A DNA stretch of 64,000 bases, from contig NZ_AP031496.1 of assembly GCF_042850945.1 (NCBI RefSeq), positions 930,001 through 994,000 of the forward strand. The letters are read 5' to 3'. Below the pieces are notes generated by a model. It was not told the origin of the DNA, searched no databases, and saw nothing but the letters and a program-made list of their open reading frames with translations. This document shows positions 26,829 to 36,163 of this stretch, in pieces. Origin of the DNA: Halioxenophilus aromaticivorans. Lineage in GTDB: Bacteria > Pseudomonadota > Gammaproteobacteria > Pseudomonadales > Cellvibrionaceae. The translations under genes were made by a program, and so were the position numbers. Position 1 is the first letter of the stretch. Every line of letters begins with the position of its first letter.

Positions 26829-26980
26829 CTTCTACGCTCAACTTCCAAAGCCCAGCTCAACTGCCCTTTGCTGAGACTAGCTATCCCTCGGGGCCAAAAC
26901 CGGCCCCCTTGTCGTCTAAATTCTCATCATACTTGCCGGTTTGCTGATACTGGTCTTTACTGAAGATAAGCCCTATCAGG

Positions 26981-28138
26981 GTGCCTTTGAGCTTTCCAAT
27001 CTCTATAACTGCGGTTGATGCTTTACCGTGGCGCCTTGAACAATGCGCTGACTTTACTCTTTACTCAGGTGCAACAAACGCAGTGACCGCATCAGAAAAC
27101 GTCAACCATCCCTACATAGTTGAGAATTTGCCGTGTTTAAACGCTGACGGCAGTTATATCGATGGCGTCAACCTCGGCTTCCAAATGGCGGCACAGCTGG
27201 CTGGTGCACTCAACCACCACGCCATGACCTGTGCCTTCCTCAATATGGTCGAAGCGTTTCCTGGGGTTCAGGCGGTGCATTGTTACGAGGTATTTAATAA
27301 AGCCTGCGCTAATGGAGGCCAGCCCCAGTGGCTGTTCCGCCGCTTCCCGCTGACCTTAGACGACAATTACGAAGACGAGAATACCAACGCCATTGTGGCA
27401 CTGTTGTTTGATAACGACGAGCGCGTGTTAAAACGCCACTACCAGGGCCGGGATCTGACGGTACTTCGGGTAGATGATGTAACGCCAAAGCGCGTGGTGT
27501 TGATTGAAGGCGCGTTGGAAAGTCATTACTTTTCCATCATCGAAGGTTTGTATTCCGTCTACGCTCGGCAAACTTCACTCCTGGATACCAAAGAGCGGGA
27601 TTCCCTCACTCATTTACTCAACCGGCAGAGCCTGGAGCAGACCCTATCCCAAGTAAAAGCCTATTACTTGGCGAAAAGTTTGAATAACGAAGTATGTAAC
27701 AGTTCTTGGTTGGCTGTGTTAGACATCGATAAATTCAAGCAAATTAATGATACCTACGGTCACATTTTTGGCGATGAAGTTCTGATCCACTTCGCCAACG
27801 TGTTAAATGAGGAAATGCGCTTTTCCGATTTTCTGTTCCGCTTTGGCGGGGAAGAATTTATCATTATCCTCAATCAGGTAGACGCTGCCGGTGCTGCCAC
27901 AGCCTTTGAGCGGTATCGCAAAGCGGTTGAAAATTATCGCTTCCCAGCGGCTAATGTTACGGTCAGTATTGGCTACACGTTTATCGACCACGCCAAAGCC
28001 AACGAGCAATTGTTAGAAGAAGCTGATAAGGCCGTGTACGCGGCCAAAACGGCTGGCCGAAACCAAGTGGTCAATTACCAGGAGATGGACCATTCCGGCG
28101 AGGCTGACTCCAGCGACGGCGACATCGAGCTGTTCTAG
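26981..28138 (+). CDS. diguanylate cyclase (GGDEF protein)
   Basis: In this 385-aa protein residues ~1-205 form an unassigned N-terminal domain, probably sensory. Residues ~210-365 are a GGDEF domain with RFGGEEFIII (active GGEEF) preceded by RFSD exactly five residues upstream, the inhibitory c-di-GMP site (RxxD). DIDKFKQINDTYGHIFGDEV is the metal-binding segment. It should make c-di-GMP with product inhibition. There is no signal peptide or membrane segment, so it is cytosolic. The start GTG 26981 has no clear ribosome site, and the first in-frame ATG would cut into the N-domain. Confidence 0.9.
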   Translation: MPLSFPISITAVDALPWRLEQCADFTLYSGATNAVTASENVNHPYIVENLPCLNADGSYIDGVNLGFQMAAQLAGALNHHAMTCAFLNMVEAFPGVQAVHCYEVFNKACANGGQPQWLFRRFPLTLDDNYEDENTNAIVALLFDNDERVLKRHYQGRDLTVLRVDDVTPKRVVLIEGALESHYFSIIEGLYSVYARQTSLLDTKERDSLTHLLNRQSLEQTLSQVKAYYLAKSLNNEVCNSSWLAVLDIDKFKQINDTYGHIFGDEVLIHFANVLNEEMRFSDFLFRFGGEEFIIILNQVDAAGAATAFERYRKAVENYRFPAANVTVSIGYTFIDHAKANEQLLEEADKAVYAAKTAGRNQVVNYQEMDHSGEADSSDGDIELF

Positions 28139-28297
28139 CACACCATTCTGCGTATTAGTTCCCACTGCGATAGTTTTTTATTAATAGGGATAAACGGTGT
28201 CCTACGTTACATTATTGTGAGGCTGTGCCGCAGCATTGTGTGCCAATATAAAATATAATGAAGGCAGCCATATAGGATTCATATACTGGGATGTTAC

Positions 28298-29215
28298 ATG
28301 ATAGAAATAAAAAGGCTGCGGTTTTTTGTGCAAATTGCCCAGGATGGGTCGCTTTCTAAAGCCGCTGAAACACTGCAAATGGCGCAACCCGCGCTGAGCC
28401 GGCAGCTCAATTTGCTGGAAGAGTATTTGGGATTCCCTCTGTTTATTCGCACTGGCCGTGGTATGCAAATCACTCGGGAGGGCACGCTGCTGTTAAATTC
28501 CGTGGCCGGCCCCCTGCGCGAAATTGAATTGTCGGTGGAGAATATCCGCTCTTTTATGAGCTGGGTAGAAATGCCTGTCTCTGTGGGCGTTCACCCGTGG
28601 TTTGGGGGTGTGCTAACGGCGCCTTTTTTACAGGCCTTTGAAACTCAACTTCCCAAGGTTAATTTGCGCTTACAAGAAGGCCCGGCGCCGGCGCTGTGCG
28701 ATTGGTTGACCCAGGGTAAATTGGACTTTGCTCTGTTAGACCAAGCCTGCGTTAACGATGTGATTCGTCAGCGTTTGGTTTGCCAAGGCCCTCTGATGTT
28801 AGTGGGCGACGCTAAATTTTTAGAAAACACCTTGGGACAAGCCCACAGCGTTAATATCGAACAATTGGTCAACGTGCCATTGATTCTACCCTGCCCGCAT
28901 AACGGTTTGCGCCAGCAGCTTACCCTAGCCGCCAACGTTTCCAGAATAGAACTTACTCTGCAGTTTGAGCTGGATAACCTCACTGGCCAATTAACACTGG
29001 CGGCACAGCAGCGAGGCCTGTGCGTGCTACCTGAACCTCTGGCGCAAAGTGCCCTTGTCAATAAATCCTTGCAGGCGCGTCTTCTAGAAGGCGACGATCT
29101 TAATTTCCGTTTGTATTTGTCCAGCCGCGGCGTCAGCACTGTGGAAGACAGCGTGGTGGGCCGTGCCGATCGGCTCATCGAAAATGTGGTGGCCGGCCAG
29201 TTCTCCGGTGATTAA
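28298..29215 (+). CDS. LysR family transcriptional regulator
   Basis: The 305-aa protein has an N-terminal winged helix (RLRFFVQIAQDGSLSKAAET, then PALSRQLNLLEEYLGFPLFI) and a C-terminal periplasmic-binding-protein-like effector domain. The opening resembles CbbR/nitrogen-assimilation-type LysR proteins. It converges with the next gene and their stop codons overlap (TTAA at 29212-29215). Its own target is unclear because the upstream neighbour is a diguanylate cyclase on the same strand. Confidence 0.92.
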   Translation: MIEIKRLRFFVQIAQDGSLSKAAETLQMAQPALSRQLNLLEEYLGFPLFIRTGRGMQITREGTLLLNSVAGPLREIELSVENIRSFMSWVEMPVSVGVHPWFGGVLTAPFLQAFETQLPKVNLRLQEGPAPALCDWLTQGKLDFALLDQACVNDVIRQRLVCQGPLMLVGDAKFLENTLGQAHSVNIEQLVNVPLILPCPHNGLRQQLTLAANVSRIELTLQFELDNLTGQLTLAAQQRGLCVLPEPLAQSALVNKSLQARLLEGDDLNFRLYLSSRGVSTVEDSVVGRADRLIENVVAGQFSGD

Positions 29216-30117
29216 ATAACGTTGCTGGCGGTAAGTAAGCGCTGACTTAAATAGCCCACGGACCAGTCCATAAAACCACGCACCCGGTGGGATACTAAGC
29301 GATGGTGCGGGTACACGAACTGTACGGGTATTGACGGCGCTTCAAAGTTTTTTAGTAGACGAATTAATTGCCCGCGCTCGATGGCCTGCGCTACTTGGTA
29401 AGACAGCAACTGTACCACGCCAATGCCATCAATACCCGCCTGCAGGACCACCCCGATTTGATTGGAGCGAAACACGGGTCGCACAGCTTGCAGGGTTTTG
29501 TAGTTGTTCTCTCTAAATGCCCAGTGCTTGCCTTGAGGGCTAAAAACGGCGGCGGGTAAATCTTTTAGGTCGGCGGGCGTGTTTGGCTCACCAAATTGCT
29601 CAAGTAACATTGGGCTGGCACAGACTAACGTTCTTACCTTGCCCAGGGGCCTGGCCACCAAGTTGGAATCCGCCAGTTCTCCGATGCGAATGGCTAAGTC
29701 GAAGCCTTCCTCCACAATATCCACCAGTCTATCCAGCAACACCAACTCAACCTGCATTTGCGGGTGTTGTTGCATAAAATCGCTCACCACCGGTGCCAAA
29801 TGCAGGCTACCGAAGGTCACCGGGGCGGAGATTCTCAAGTTGCCATCCGGTGAGCGCCGCTTGGCATCCAGGGTATGTTCCGCTTCTTCCACGTCGGCCA
29901 ATATTCGGCGGGCCCGGAACAGAAACTCTTTGCCCTCATCGGTGAGTGCGAGGTTGCGCGTGTTGCGGTTTAACAGGCGCACACCCAGGTGTCGCTCTAG
30001 GTCCGCCAGCCCGCGAGCAATGGCAGCCGGGGAGCGGTCCAAAGCCATGGCGGCAGCACTCAAGCTGCCCTGGTCGATGATGGTGGTGAATATTCGCATG
30101 GCTTTGAACTTGTCCAC
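29212..30117 (-). CDS. LysR family regulator divergent from a VOC/GST pair
   Basis: This 301-aa regulator has the winged helix FTTIIDQGSLSAAAMALDRS (with PAAIARGLADLERHLGVRLL) and an effector domain with DLAIRIGELADSNLVARPLG, as in the CrgA/DsdC-like group that often controls adjacent oxidoreductase or GST genes. The start is GTG 30117 (MDKFKAMRIF). It is divergent from the VOC and GST genes with an 8-bp inverted repeat in between, so it probably regulates them and itself. Confidence 0.92.
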   Translation of the reverse strand: MDKFKAMRIFTTIIDQGSLSAAAMALDRSPAAIARGLADLERHLGVRLLNRNTRNLALTDEGKEFLFRARRILADVEEAEHTLDAKRRSPDGNLRISAPVTFGSLHLAPVVSDFMQQHPQMQVELVLLDRLVDIVEEGFDLAIRIGELADSNLVARPLGKVRTLVCASPMLLEQFGEPNTPADLKDLPAAVFSPQGKHWAFRENNYKTLQAVRPVFRSNQIGVVLQAGIDGIGVVQLLSYQVAQAIERGQLIRLLKNFEAPSIPVQFVYPHHRLVSHRVRGFMDWSVGYLSQRLLTASNVI

Positions 30118-30151
30118 GGCAGACCTTTACGCTTTTCGCAATAAACCTATT

Positions 30152-30179
30152 CATATTTCAGCATTTATTACGAAATATG
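30152..30179. promoter_or_regulatory. LysR-type operator candidate
   Basis: CATATTTC (30152-30159) and GAAATATG (30172-30179) form a perfect 8-bp inverted repeat across 12 bp, between the divergent LysR gene and the VOC/GST pair. Confidence 0.55.
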
Positions 30180-30227
30180 GAAAGTGGATACTCCAATTAC
30201 TCCACAGTCACCCCATGAGGCAAGCCC

Positions 30228-30632
30228 TTGAACACTGCCCCCTCCATTGTTGGCATCGACCATTTTGGCATTCGCGTAACCGACCGAGCCCGAGCGGTGG
30301 GCTTTTACCAGCAACTGGGGTTTCGGCAAACCGAATGGCTACCGCAGTTTGAAGCCAACGAAATGACCAACCCACAGGGCATCCGGATTAACCTGATTTT
30401 TAACGGCAGCCGGCGACAGGAAAATCGCAATGTGCTGTTAGATGAACCCATCAAATACCCGGGCTTCACCCACCCAGCCTTTGTGGTGACCGATTTGGTG
30501 GCGTTAAAACACTGGTGCCAAAGCGAAGGCATTGTAATTACCGAAGATATTCACCCCATTGGACGCCGCCGCAAGGCGATGTTTATCCGAGACCCAGACG
30601 GCAATGTTCTGGAATTCAACCAACTGTTGTAA
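30228..30632 (+). CDS. VOC family protein
   Basis: The 134-aa glyoxalase-fold protein begins MNTAPSIVGIDHFGIRVTDR with an early metal-ligand His and ends IRDPDGNVLEFNQLL, where the Glu is the usual last ligand. TTG 30228 has GAGG about 9 nt upstream and gives the natural N-terminus. It lies 25 bp before a GST gene, and pairs of a VOC enzyme and a GST are typical of electrophile detoxification. The substrate is unknown. Confidence 0.87.
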   Translation: MNTAPSIVGIDHFGIRVTDRARAVGFYQQLGFRQTEWLPQFEANEMTNPQGIRINLIFNGSRRQENRNVLLDEPIKYPGFTHPAFVVTDLVALKHWCQSEGIVITEDIHPIGRRRKAMFIRDPDGNVLEFNQLL

Positions 30633-30657
30633 CCACAATAAAAACCGAGGACACACC

Positions 30658-31254
30658 ATGGAACTGTACGATCTAGAACTCTCTGGCAACTGCTACAAAG
30701 TGCGCCTGTTGGCGGCCCTGGCCGGCATTGACCTAACATTAAAGCCGGTGGACTTTTTGGCCGGTGACCACAAGCGGTCACCGGTCATTGATCTCAACCC
30801 TTGGGGCGAGCTACCGGTACTGGTAGATGGCGGCACCGTGCTGCGCGACTCCCAGGCAATACTGGTGTACCTGGCCAGTGCCTACGCTGGTCACGCCTGG
30901 TGGCCCGATGCACCTGCCGCCCAGGGCGACGTGATGCAATGGTTGTCCGTGGCGAGCAATGAAATCCACTACGGCCCTAACAGCGCGCGACTGGTGGATA
31001 AGTTTGGCTACGATTTGGATAAGGCCACCACCTTGCAAATCAGCGAGCGAATTCTGGGGTTGATAGACCAACATTTGCAAAGTAATGAGTGGCTGGCCAT
31101 GGGCCGCCCCACCATTGCTGAATGCGCGGTATACCCTTACATTGCGGTGGCGGGAGAGGGCGGCATTGATCTGACACCCTACCAAAATATCAACCAGTGG
31201 ATGGCGCGTATCAAAGCCTTGCCTGGCTACATTTCCATGCCCGGTGTTGCATAA
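30658..31254 (+). CDS. glutathione S-transferase
   Basis: The 198-aa GST has an N-terminal thioredoxin-like domain (MELYDLELSGNCYKVRLLAA; Ser/Cys in the active-site turn SGNCYK; ELPVLVDGGTVLRDSQAIL with the cis-Pro and glutathione-binding D-S) and a C-terminal helical domain (LAMGRPTIAECAVYPYI). ATG 30658 has CGAGGA upstream. It follows the VOC gene and is probably cotranscribed under the divergent LysR regulator. Cytosolic conjugation of an electrophile is likely. Confidence 0.93.
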   Translation: MELYDLELSGNCYKVRLLAALAGIDLTLKPVDFLAGDHKRSPVIDLNPWGELPVLVDGGTVLRDSQAILVYLASAYAGHAWWPDAPAAQGDVMQWLSVASNEIHYGPNSARLVDKFGYDLDKATTLQISERILGLIDQHLQSNEWLAMGRPTIAECAVYPYIAVAGEGGIDLTPYQNINQWMARIKALPGYISMPGVA

Positions 31255-31292
31255 AAAAGCTTATAAATAGAGCGCATAAAAAAGTCCATGGG

Positions 31293-31327
31293 CGGCTCTT
31301 AATAATCGTTGCGAGAGCCGGGTTTTT
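31293..31327 (+). terminator. candidate terminator after the GST gene
   Basis: CGGCTCT (31293-31299) pairs with AGAGCCG (31314-31320) over a 14-nt loop and is followed by GGTTTTT. It lies about 40 bp after the GST stop. Confidence 0.55.
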
Positions 31328-31391
31328 ACTGTAAATACGCGGTTTTGCGGCCGTTTCCTGGCCGCTCTTTTACAAGGCCCAGCCCGTGGTT

Positions 31392-32831
31392 ATGACTCTG
31401 TTTGTGGTGGATGATGAAACGCTTATATCGTCCGCCGAGCTCTCTGTTACGTCGTTCAAATCCTACCTTAATGAATACCCCAAGCTGGGTGAGCCGGCCA
31501 TTCGGGTGGTTAACCTGTGCGATACCGAGCGCTACCTCAGTGGTGGCTATTACTGCTCACTACTGGCCGAAGCCCGCCAGCACCAGGTGTTGCCCACGCT
31601 TAAAGTGATTAATTCCCTGCGCGAAAACCAAGGTAATCTTTGGCTGCCATTGGCGGAGCGTGCGCGGCACTATTTTGCCGACAATCCCTGCGAGGATTTT
31701 GTGGTGTGTATGGGCCAAGCCCAACAGCCCCAACAGCAAACCATCGCCACCGAAGTCTTTGGCCATTACCCGGCGCCACTGTTAACGGTTAATATCACTG
31801 TCGATAACGCCGGAGTCCGGGTGAAGATTGGCCGCATCAGTTTGGCCGAGCTGAGCGAGGATCAACGCAGTTTTGCATTGGCCGTGTTGGCCGAGCACGC
31901 CAACAAGGGCTGGAACAAACGCCGTAAAAGCAAAAAATATCGCTGGGACTTAGCCATGCTGGTAGACCCAGACGAAGCCGTCGGCCCCAGTAATGCCAAC
32001 GCGCTCAAACGGTTTGTTAAGGCCGGAGAAAAACTGGGCATACAAGTGCACCCGGTAACGGCCCAGGATATAAACCCCTTGAGCCAATTTGACGGTTTGT
32101 TTATCCGCGAAACCACCGCCATTGATCACCATACCTACCGTTTGGCCTGTGCCGCAGAAGCTCAGGATATGGCGGTGATTGATGACCCAACGTCCATATT
32201 GCGATGCTGCAATAAAGTGTTTTTGCACGATGCCTTTAACTACCGTCAGGTGCCCAGTTTAAAAACGCTCATTATCGCTGCTTTGGATGACGCAACCGTG
32301 GCACAACTGGAAGCGGATTTCGGCTATCCCATGGTAATAAAAATGCCGGAGGGGTCGTTTTCTCGCGGCGTGCGTAAGGTGCAAAACCGAGCGGATTTAA
32401 TCGATGTGGCCGGCGAAATGTTACAAGGCTCGGCGCTGGTTTTAGTGCAAGAATATTTATTTACCGAATACGACTGGCGCATTGGTGTGTTAAATGGCCG
32501 CGCTTTATACGCTTGCCGTTATTATATGGCGCGTAATCACTGGCAAATTTACAACCACGGTTCCAAGCGGTTTTTCTCCGGCGGCTTTGACGCTCTACCC
32601 ACCTTCGAAGTGCCGCGTAAGGTGTTGGATGCAGCGCTTAAAGCGGCGGCGGTGGTGGGCGATGGTTTGTACGGTATCGACATCAAAGAAGTGAATGGCA
32701 AAGCCTACGTTTTGGAAGTGAACGATAACCCCAGCATTGATCAGGGCGTGGAAGATAAATATTTGGGTAAAGAACTCTATATGCAAATTATGGCCGAGTT
32801 TTTACGCCGGTTTGAATTACGTGGCCACTGA
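31392..32831 (+). CDS. RimK-like ATP-grasp ligase with RLAN N-terminal domain
   Basis: The 479-aa protein has an N-terminal region to ~165 (FVVDDETLISSAELSVTSFK; VVNLCDTERYLSGGYYCSLL) that matches the RLAN domain found before some RimK-like ligases. The ATP-grasp fold follows, with YPMVIKMPEGSFSRGV for nucleotide binding, VLVQEYLFTEYDWRIGVLNG and a metal site GIDIKEVNGKAYVLEVNDNP. RimK proteins add amino acids, often glutamate, through amide bonds. The next gene encodes a GNAT-C39 fusion, which together with this protein fits the amidoligase-type systems predicted by comparative genomics. ATG 31392 is preferred over GTG 31386. Confidence 0.9.
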   Translation: MTLFVVDDETLISSAELSVTSFKSYLNEYPKLGEPAIRVVNLCDTERYLSGGYYCSLLAEARQHQVLPTLKVINSLRENQGNLWLPLAERARHYFADNPCEDFVVCMGQAQQPQQQTIATEVFGHYPAPLLTVNITVDNAGVRVKIGRISLAELSEDQRSFALAVLAEHANKGWNKRRKSKKYRWDLAMLVDPDEAVGPSNANALKRFVKAGEKLGIQVHPVTAQDINPLSQFDGLFIRETTAIDHHTYRLACAAEAQDMAVIDDPTSILRCCNKVFLHDAFNYRQVPSLKTLIIAALDDATVAQLEADFGYPMVIKMPEGSFSRGVRKVQNRADLIDVAGEMLQGSALVLVQEYLFTEYDWRIGVLNGRALYACRYYMARNHWQIYNHGSKRFFSGGFDALPTFEVPRKVLDAALKAAAVVGDGLYGIDIKEVNGKAYVLEVNDNPSIDQGVEDKYLGKELYMQIMAEFLRRFELRGH

Positions 32832-32862
32832 TTTTGATACAGCCAAAAAAGTAACCGCAGAG

Positions 32863-34005
32863 ATGACCAGTGTTCAATATCGCCGAGGCGAATTGGCGGA
32901 TTTGGAAGCTCTGGTAAGGCTGGAGCAGGCGTGTTTTCAATCCGACAAAATGAGCCGTCGCAGTCTGCGTCACCATTTATTATCCGAGCATGCCGATCTT
33001 TTTGTGGCTGTTGCTACTCATAATCGAGATCAACACCAGGATCAAAGCCAAATGTTGTTGGGCTATGGTTTGGTATTGTATCGGCGGGGCACTCGCCTGG
33101 CGCGGTTGTATTCGCTAGCGGTGCAGCCCCAGGCTCGCGGTCAAGGTGTGGCCGTGGGGCTAATGGCAGAGCTGGAGGCCGCTGCCTTGGCTCGGCATTG
33201 TTTGTATTTACGCTTGGAAGTGGCAAAAAACAACAGCGCGGCCATTGCCTTGTATCGGGGCAATGGTTACCAAATATTCGGTGCCTACAGCGATTATTAC
33301 CAAGATCACAGTGATGCACTGCGCATGCAAAAGCGCATTCGCCGCTTTGCCCAGGTCCCCCAACCCCATGCCTGGCCCTGGTATCCCCAAACCACAGAGT
33401 TTACCTGTGGCCCGGCGGCATTGATGATGGCCATGGCTGGGTTGCGGCCAGAGCTGGAACTCAGCCAAAGCTTAGAATTGGATTTATGGCGCGAGGCCAC
33501 CACCATTTTTATGACCTCCGGCCACGGCGGCTGCCATCCCTTTGGCTTGGCGTTGGCGGCGGCAAAACGCGGTTTTAACGCCCAGGTGTGGGTGAATACC
33601 GAGCAACCGCTGTTTATAGAAGGCGTAAGGTCGGAGTATAAAAAAAACATAATGACCTCGGTGCACCAACAGTTTTTTAGCCAATGCCAGCAGGCCCAGG
33701 TGCCGGTGAATTTTCAAGACTTTGATCAGCAACGCTTGGCTAAGGCTTTGGTCCAAGGCAGCGCGGTGTTGGTATTAATCAGTACCTTTCGCTTGGCGGG
33801 TAAAAAGGCGCCCCACTGGGTCTTGGTGACCGGCATGGATGACGAGTGCTTTTACTTGCAAGACCCGGATTACGAACCCGAAAAAGATCACCCCTTAGAT
33901 TGCCAATATTTACCCATCGCCAAACAAGATTTTGAAAAAATGGCCAGCTACGGCTCGGGCCGGCTACGTGCAGCGGTGATCGTTAGTCTCGTTGGTACGG
34001 ATTAG
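32863..34005 (+). CDS. GNAT acetyltransferase fused to C39-like peptidase
   Basis: In this 380-aa fusion residues ~1-150 form a GNAT domain (AVQPQARGQGVAVGLMAELE is the acetyl-CoA pyrophosphate loop; LRLEVAKNNSAAIALYRGNG follows). Residues ~170-375 resemble peptidase C39: QTTEFTCGPAALMMAMAG holds the catalytic Cys and KKAPHWVLVTGMDD the His, with LQDPDYEPE near the end. It follows the RLAN ATP-grasp gene directly. ATG 32863 gives a normal GNAT start; a GTG at 32821 overlapping the upstream stop is the alternative. The two proteins may make and process, or cap, a peptide-like product (inference from family literature). Confidence 0.9.
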   Translation: MTSVQYRRGELADLEALVRLEQACFQSDKMSRRSLRHHLLSEHADLFVAVATHNRDQHQDQSQMLLGYGLVLYRRGTRLARLYSLAVQPQARGQGVAVGLMAELEAAALARHCLYLRLEVAKNNSAAIALYRGNGYQIFGAYSDYYQDHSDALRMQKRIRRFAQVPQPHAWPWYPQTTEFTCGPAALMMAMAGLRPELELSQSLELDLWREATTIFMTSGHGGCHPFGLALAAAKRGFNAQVWVNTEQPLFIEGVRSEYKKNIMTSVHQQFFSQCQQAQVPVNFQDFDQQRLAKALVQGSAVLVLISTFRLAGKKAPHWVLVTGMDDECFYLQDPDYEPEKDHPLDCQYLPIAKQDFEKMASYGSGRLRAAVIVSLVGTD

Positions 34006-34040
34006 GTCAGCCGTGTGCGGCGCTACTATTGCGTCAATTG

Positions 34041-34535
34041 TTATAGCGATAACTGTTGCCGCAGGTACTGCACCTGTTGCGATAGGGGTAAGCAGCCATC
34101 CACGCTAATCGCTGCCTCGTGCTCGGCGAAGGGTTCTAGCGTGGCGAGTTGGCTGGCCAGCAAGCTGGCGGGCATAAAATGGTTGGGGCGAGCCTGCACT
34201 CGCCGTTGTAATTCTTCCTGGCTTACCTTGGGCAAAATAAAAATGATTTCTGGGCAGTGCTGGCGCAACTGATTGCGGTACGCCACTTTTAAAGCCGAGC
34301 AAGAGGCCACCACACCGGTGCTAGCAGCGGCGGCAATGGCCTGGCCAACATTGGCCAAAAACGGCGCGCGGTCGGCATCGGTAAGTGCTTGGCCGCGGGC
34401 CATTTTATCGATGTTGGCCGGTGGATGCAGCGCGTCGCCTTCCACAAACTTCCAGCCTAATGTTTCGGCTAAGGCGGCGGCTAGGCTGGATTTGCCACAG
34501 CCGCTAACGCCCATCACTACAATTGCTTTGCTCAT
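34041..34535 (-). CDS. gntK: gluconokinase
   Basis: This 164-aa P-loop carbohydrate kinase phosphorylates gluconate to 6-phosphogluconate. MGVSGCGKSSLAAAL is the Walker A motif (residues 8-22) and KFVEGDALHPPANIDKMARG is the substrate-binding segment diagnostic for GntK/IdnK. It ends 35 bp from the convergent GNAT-C39 gene and begins 26 bp after the OpgG gene on the same strand, so the two may be cotranscribed. No gluconate transporter is nearby. Confidence 0.94.
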   Translation of the reverse strand: MSKAIVVMGVSGCGKSSLAAALAETLGWKFVEGDALHPPANIDKMARGQALTDADRAPFLANVGQAIAAAASTGVVASCSALKVAYRNQLRQHCPEIIFILPKVSQEELQRRVQARPNHFMPASLLASQLATLEPFAEHEAAISVDGCLPLSQQVQYLRQQLSL

Positions 34536-34561
34536 TACGGTTAGTCGTTTGGTTGCACAGC

Positions 34562-36163
34562 TTATTGATTATACAGCTCGCGCTGCTCTTCCGGGGGCGG
34601 TGTCCACTGGTACATCCAGGTTTCTGTTAGTGGGTAGCCATTGGCTTCTAAATGAACGCGGATATTGATCGGCTGCAAACTGTCTTTGGGCGGTACCAAA
34701 TCGAACATTGCCCGGTAACCCTGGATGGCGTGCTGTGGCCGCGCCGAGGTGATTTCAACTTTGCCCGCGCTGGTGGTGATGACGGGTTTCACTTTGGTGT
34801 CCGCTCCTAACATGGCTAGGTTGCCGCCGGCAAAGTCGATAGCGAAGCGCTTGCTGTAGTATTCGCGCTTTTGTCCGATTACGCCGCCTAAACCGGTGAA
34901 GGTGTCTACCACTTTGGCTTTTTTCGGCTGCACGGGCGGAATTCCACCCCAGTACATGGTGTAGCTGTACAGTAACTCCTGGCCCGGCTCCACCGGCTGG
35001 GCAGGGTTCCAAAACGCGACGATATTGTCGAAGGTTTCGTCCACGGTGGGGATTTCCACCAGTTGCACGGAGCCTTCACCCCAGTTAGAGGTGGGCTCAA
35101 TCCACAAGCTGGGGCGTTTTTCATAAAACACGCCGTCGTCTTGGTAATGGTCAAAATCGCGGTCGCGTTGAATTAAGCCAAACCCCTTGGGGTTGTTATC
35201 GGTGTAGGCATTAAATTGTAAATGGCGCGGGTTGGACAGCGGCCGCCAGATCCACTCACCACTGCCGGTATGCATGGCTAAGCCATCGGAATCGTGAATT
35301 TCCGGCCGCCAGTCGTAAGCCATGCGGCGGTCGTTTTCGCCGTGTTGGTACATGCTGGTAAGCGGCGCAATGCCCAGGCGCTCAATGGCTTTACGAGGGT
35401 AGAGTGCGCTGTCCACTTTAACCACTAAGCGGTGGCCGGGGGTAATATTAAAACGGTAGGCACCCGTCACGCTGGGGGAATCCAGTAGGGCGTAGACGGT
35501 GGCCGTTTCGCTGTCTGCGGCGGGTTTTTCTAACCACAGGTGGGTGAAGATTGGGAATTCCTCTGGCCTGGGCATGGCGGTGTCGATGGCCAAACCACGG
35601 GCAGACAAACCGTATTGCATTTCTTTGCCCACGGCGCGGAAGTAACTGGCGCCCAAAAAGGCGATTACATCTCGGGTCCAGTCGGTTTGAAATTTAAATC
35701 GGAAGCCGGCAAAACCTAAATCCGCTGGTAGCTTTTTACCATTGACGCCGGATTTTCCGTAGTTGAAAAGATCCTGTGAATACTCCACCAGCGCCGCTTT
35801 GCCATCTTCGATGTGATAGACGTGCACAGGGCTCTTAAAAAATAACCCCAGATGAAAAAATTCGGCTCTAAAGGCTAGGTCGTCTTTGTACCAAAGCGCT
35901 TCTTCGCCCTTAAATTGCAGGCCTTGGTAATCGTCCCAGGTCAGTTGCTGTAGAGATTTTGGCAGCTCGTTGGAGTGGTCTACATAGTCTTGTTGCGCTT
36001 GGTTGCGGGCAAAACCTTTTAACCAGGCATAGCTGAAGGGCTCATCGGCCGGCAGGCCTTGGTTGTTTGGCTGGGCGGCACTTTGGTTGGCCCACAGCAG
36101 TAAAACACACAGTGCTGTACCCCACGAGCGACACACCCGTGGCAAAACTCTATCAATCTGCAT
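34562..36163 (-). CDS. opgG: periplasmic glucan biosynthesis protein OpgG/MdoG
   Basis: The 533-aa protein has a Sec signal peptide (TALCVLLLWANQSAAQ) and the MdoG domain: FSYAWLKGFARNQAQQDYVD, DYQGLQFKGEEALWYKDD, IEDGKAALVEYSQDLFNYGK and SLWIEPTSNWGEGSVQLVEI. OpgG/OpgD act in the periplasm on osmoregulated glucan backbones. The signal is Sec- rather than Tat-type, favouring OpgG over OpgD. No opgH glucosyltransferase gene lies next to it in the window, which is unusual. Confidence 0.92.
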   Translation of the reverse strand: MQIDRVLPRVCRSWGTALCVLLLWANQSAAQPNNQGLPADEPFSYAWLKGFARNQAQQDYVDHSNELPKSLQQLTWDDYQGLQFKGEEALWYKDDLAFRAEFFHLGLFFKSPVHVYHIEDGKAALVEYSQDLFNYGKSGVNGKKLPADLGFAGFRFKFQTDWTRDVIAFLGASYFRAVGKEMQYGLSARGLAIDTAMPRPEEFPIFTHLWLEKPAADSETATVYALLDSPSVTGAYRFNITPGHRLVVKVDSALYPRKAIERLGIAPLTSMYQHGENDRRMAYDWRPEIHDSDGLAMHTGSGEWIWRPLSNPRHLQFNAYTDNNPKGFGLIQRDRDFDHYQDDGVFYEKRPSLWIEPTSNWGEGSVQLVEIPTVDETFDNIVAFWNPAQPVEPGQELLYSYTMYWGGIPPVQPKKAKVVDTFTGLGGVIGQKREYYSKRFAIDFAGGNLAMLGADTKVKPVITTSAGKVEITSARPQHAIQGYRAMFDLVPPKDSLQPINIRVHLEANGYPLTETWMYQWTPPPEEQRELYNQ

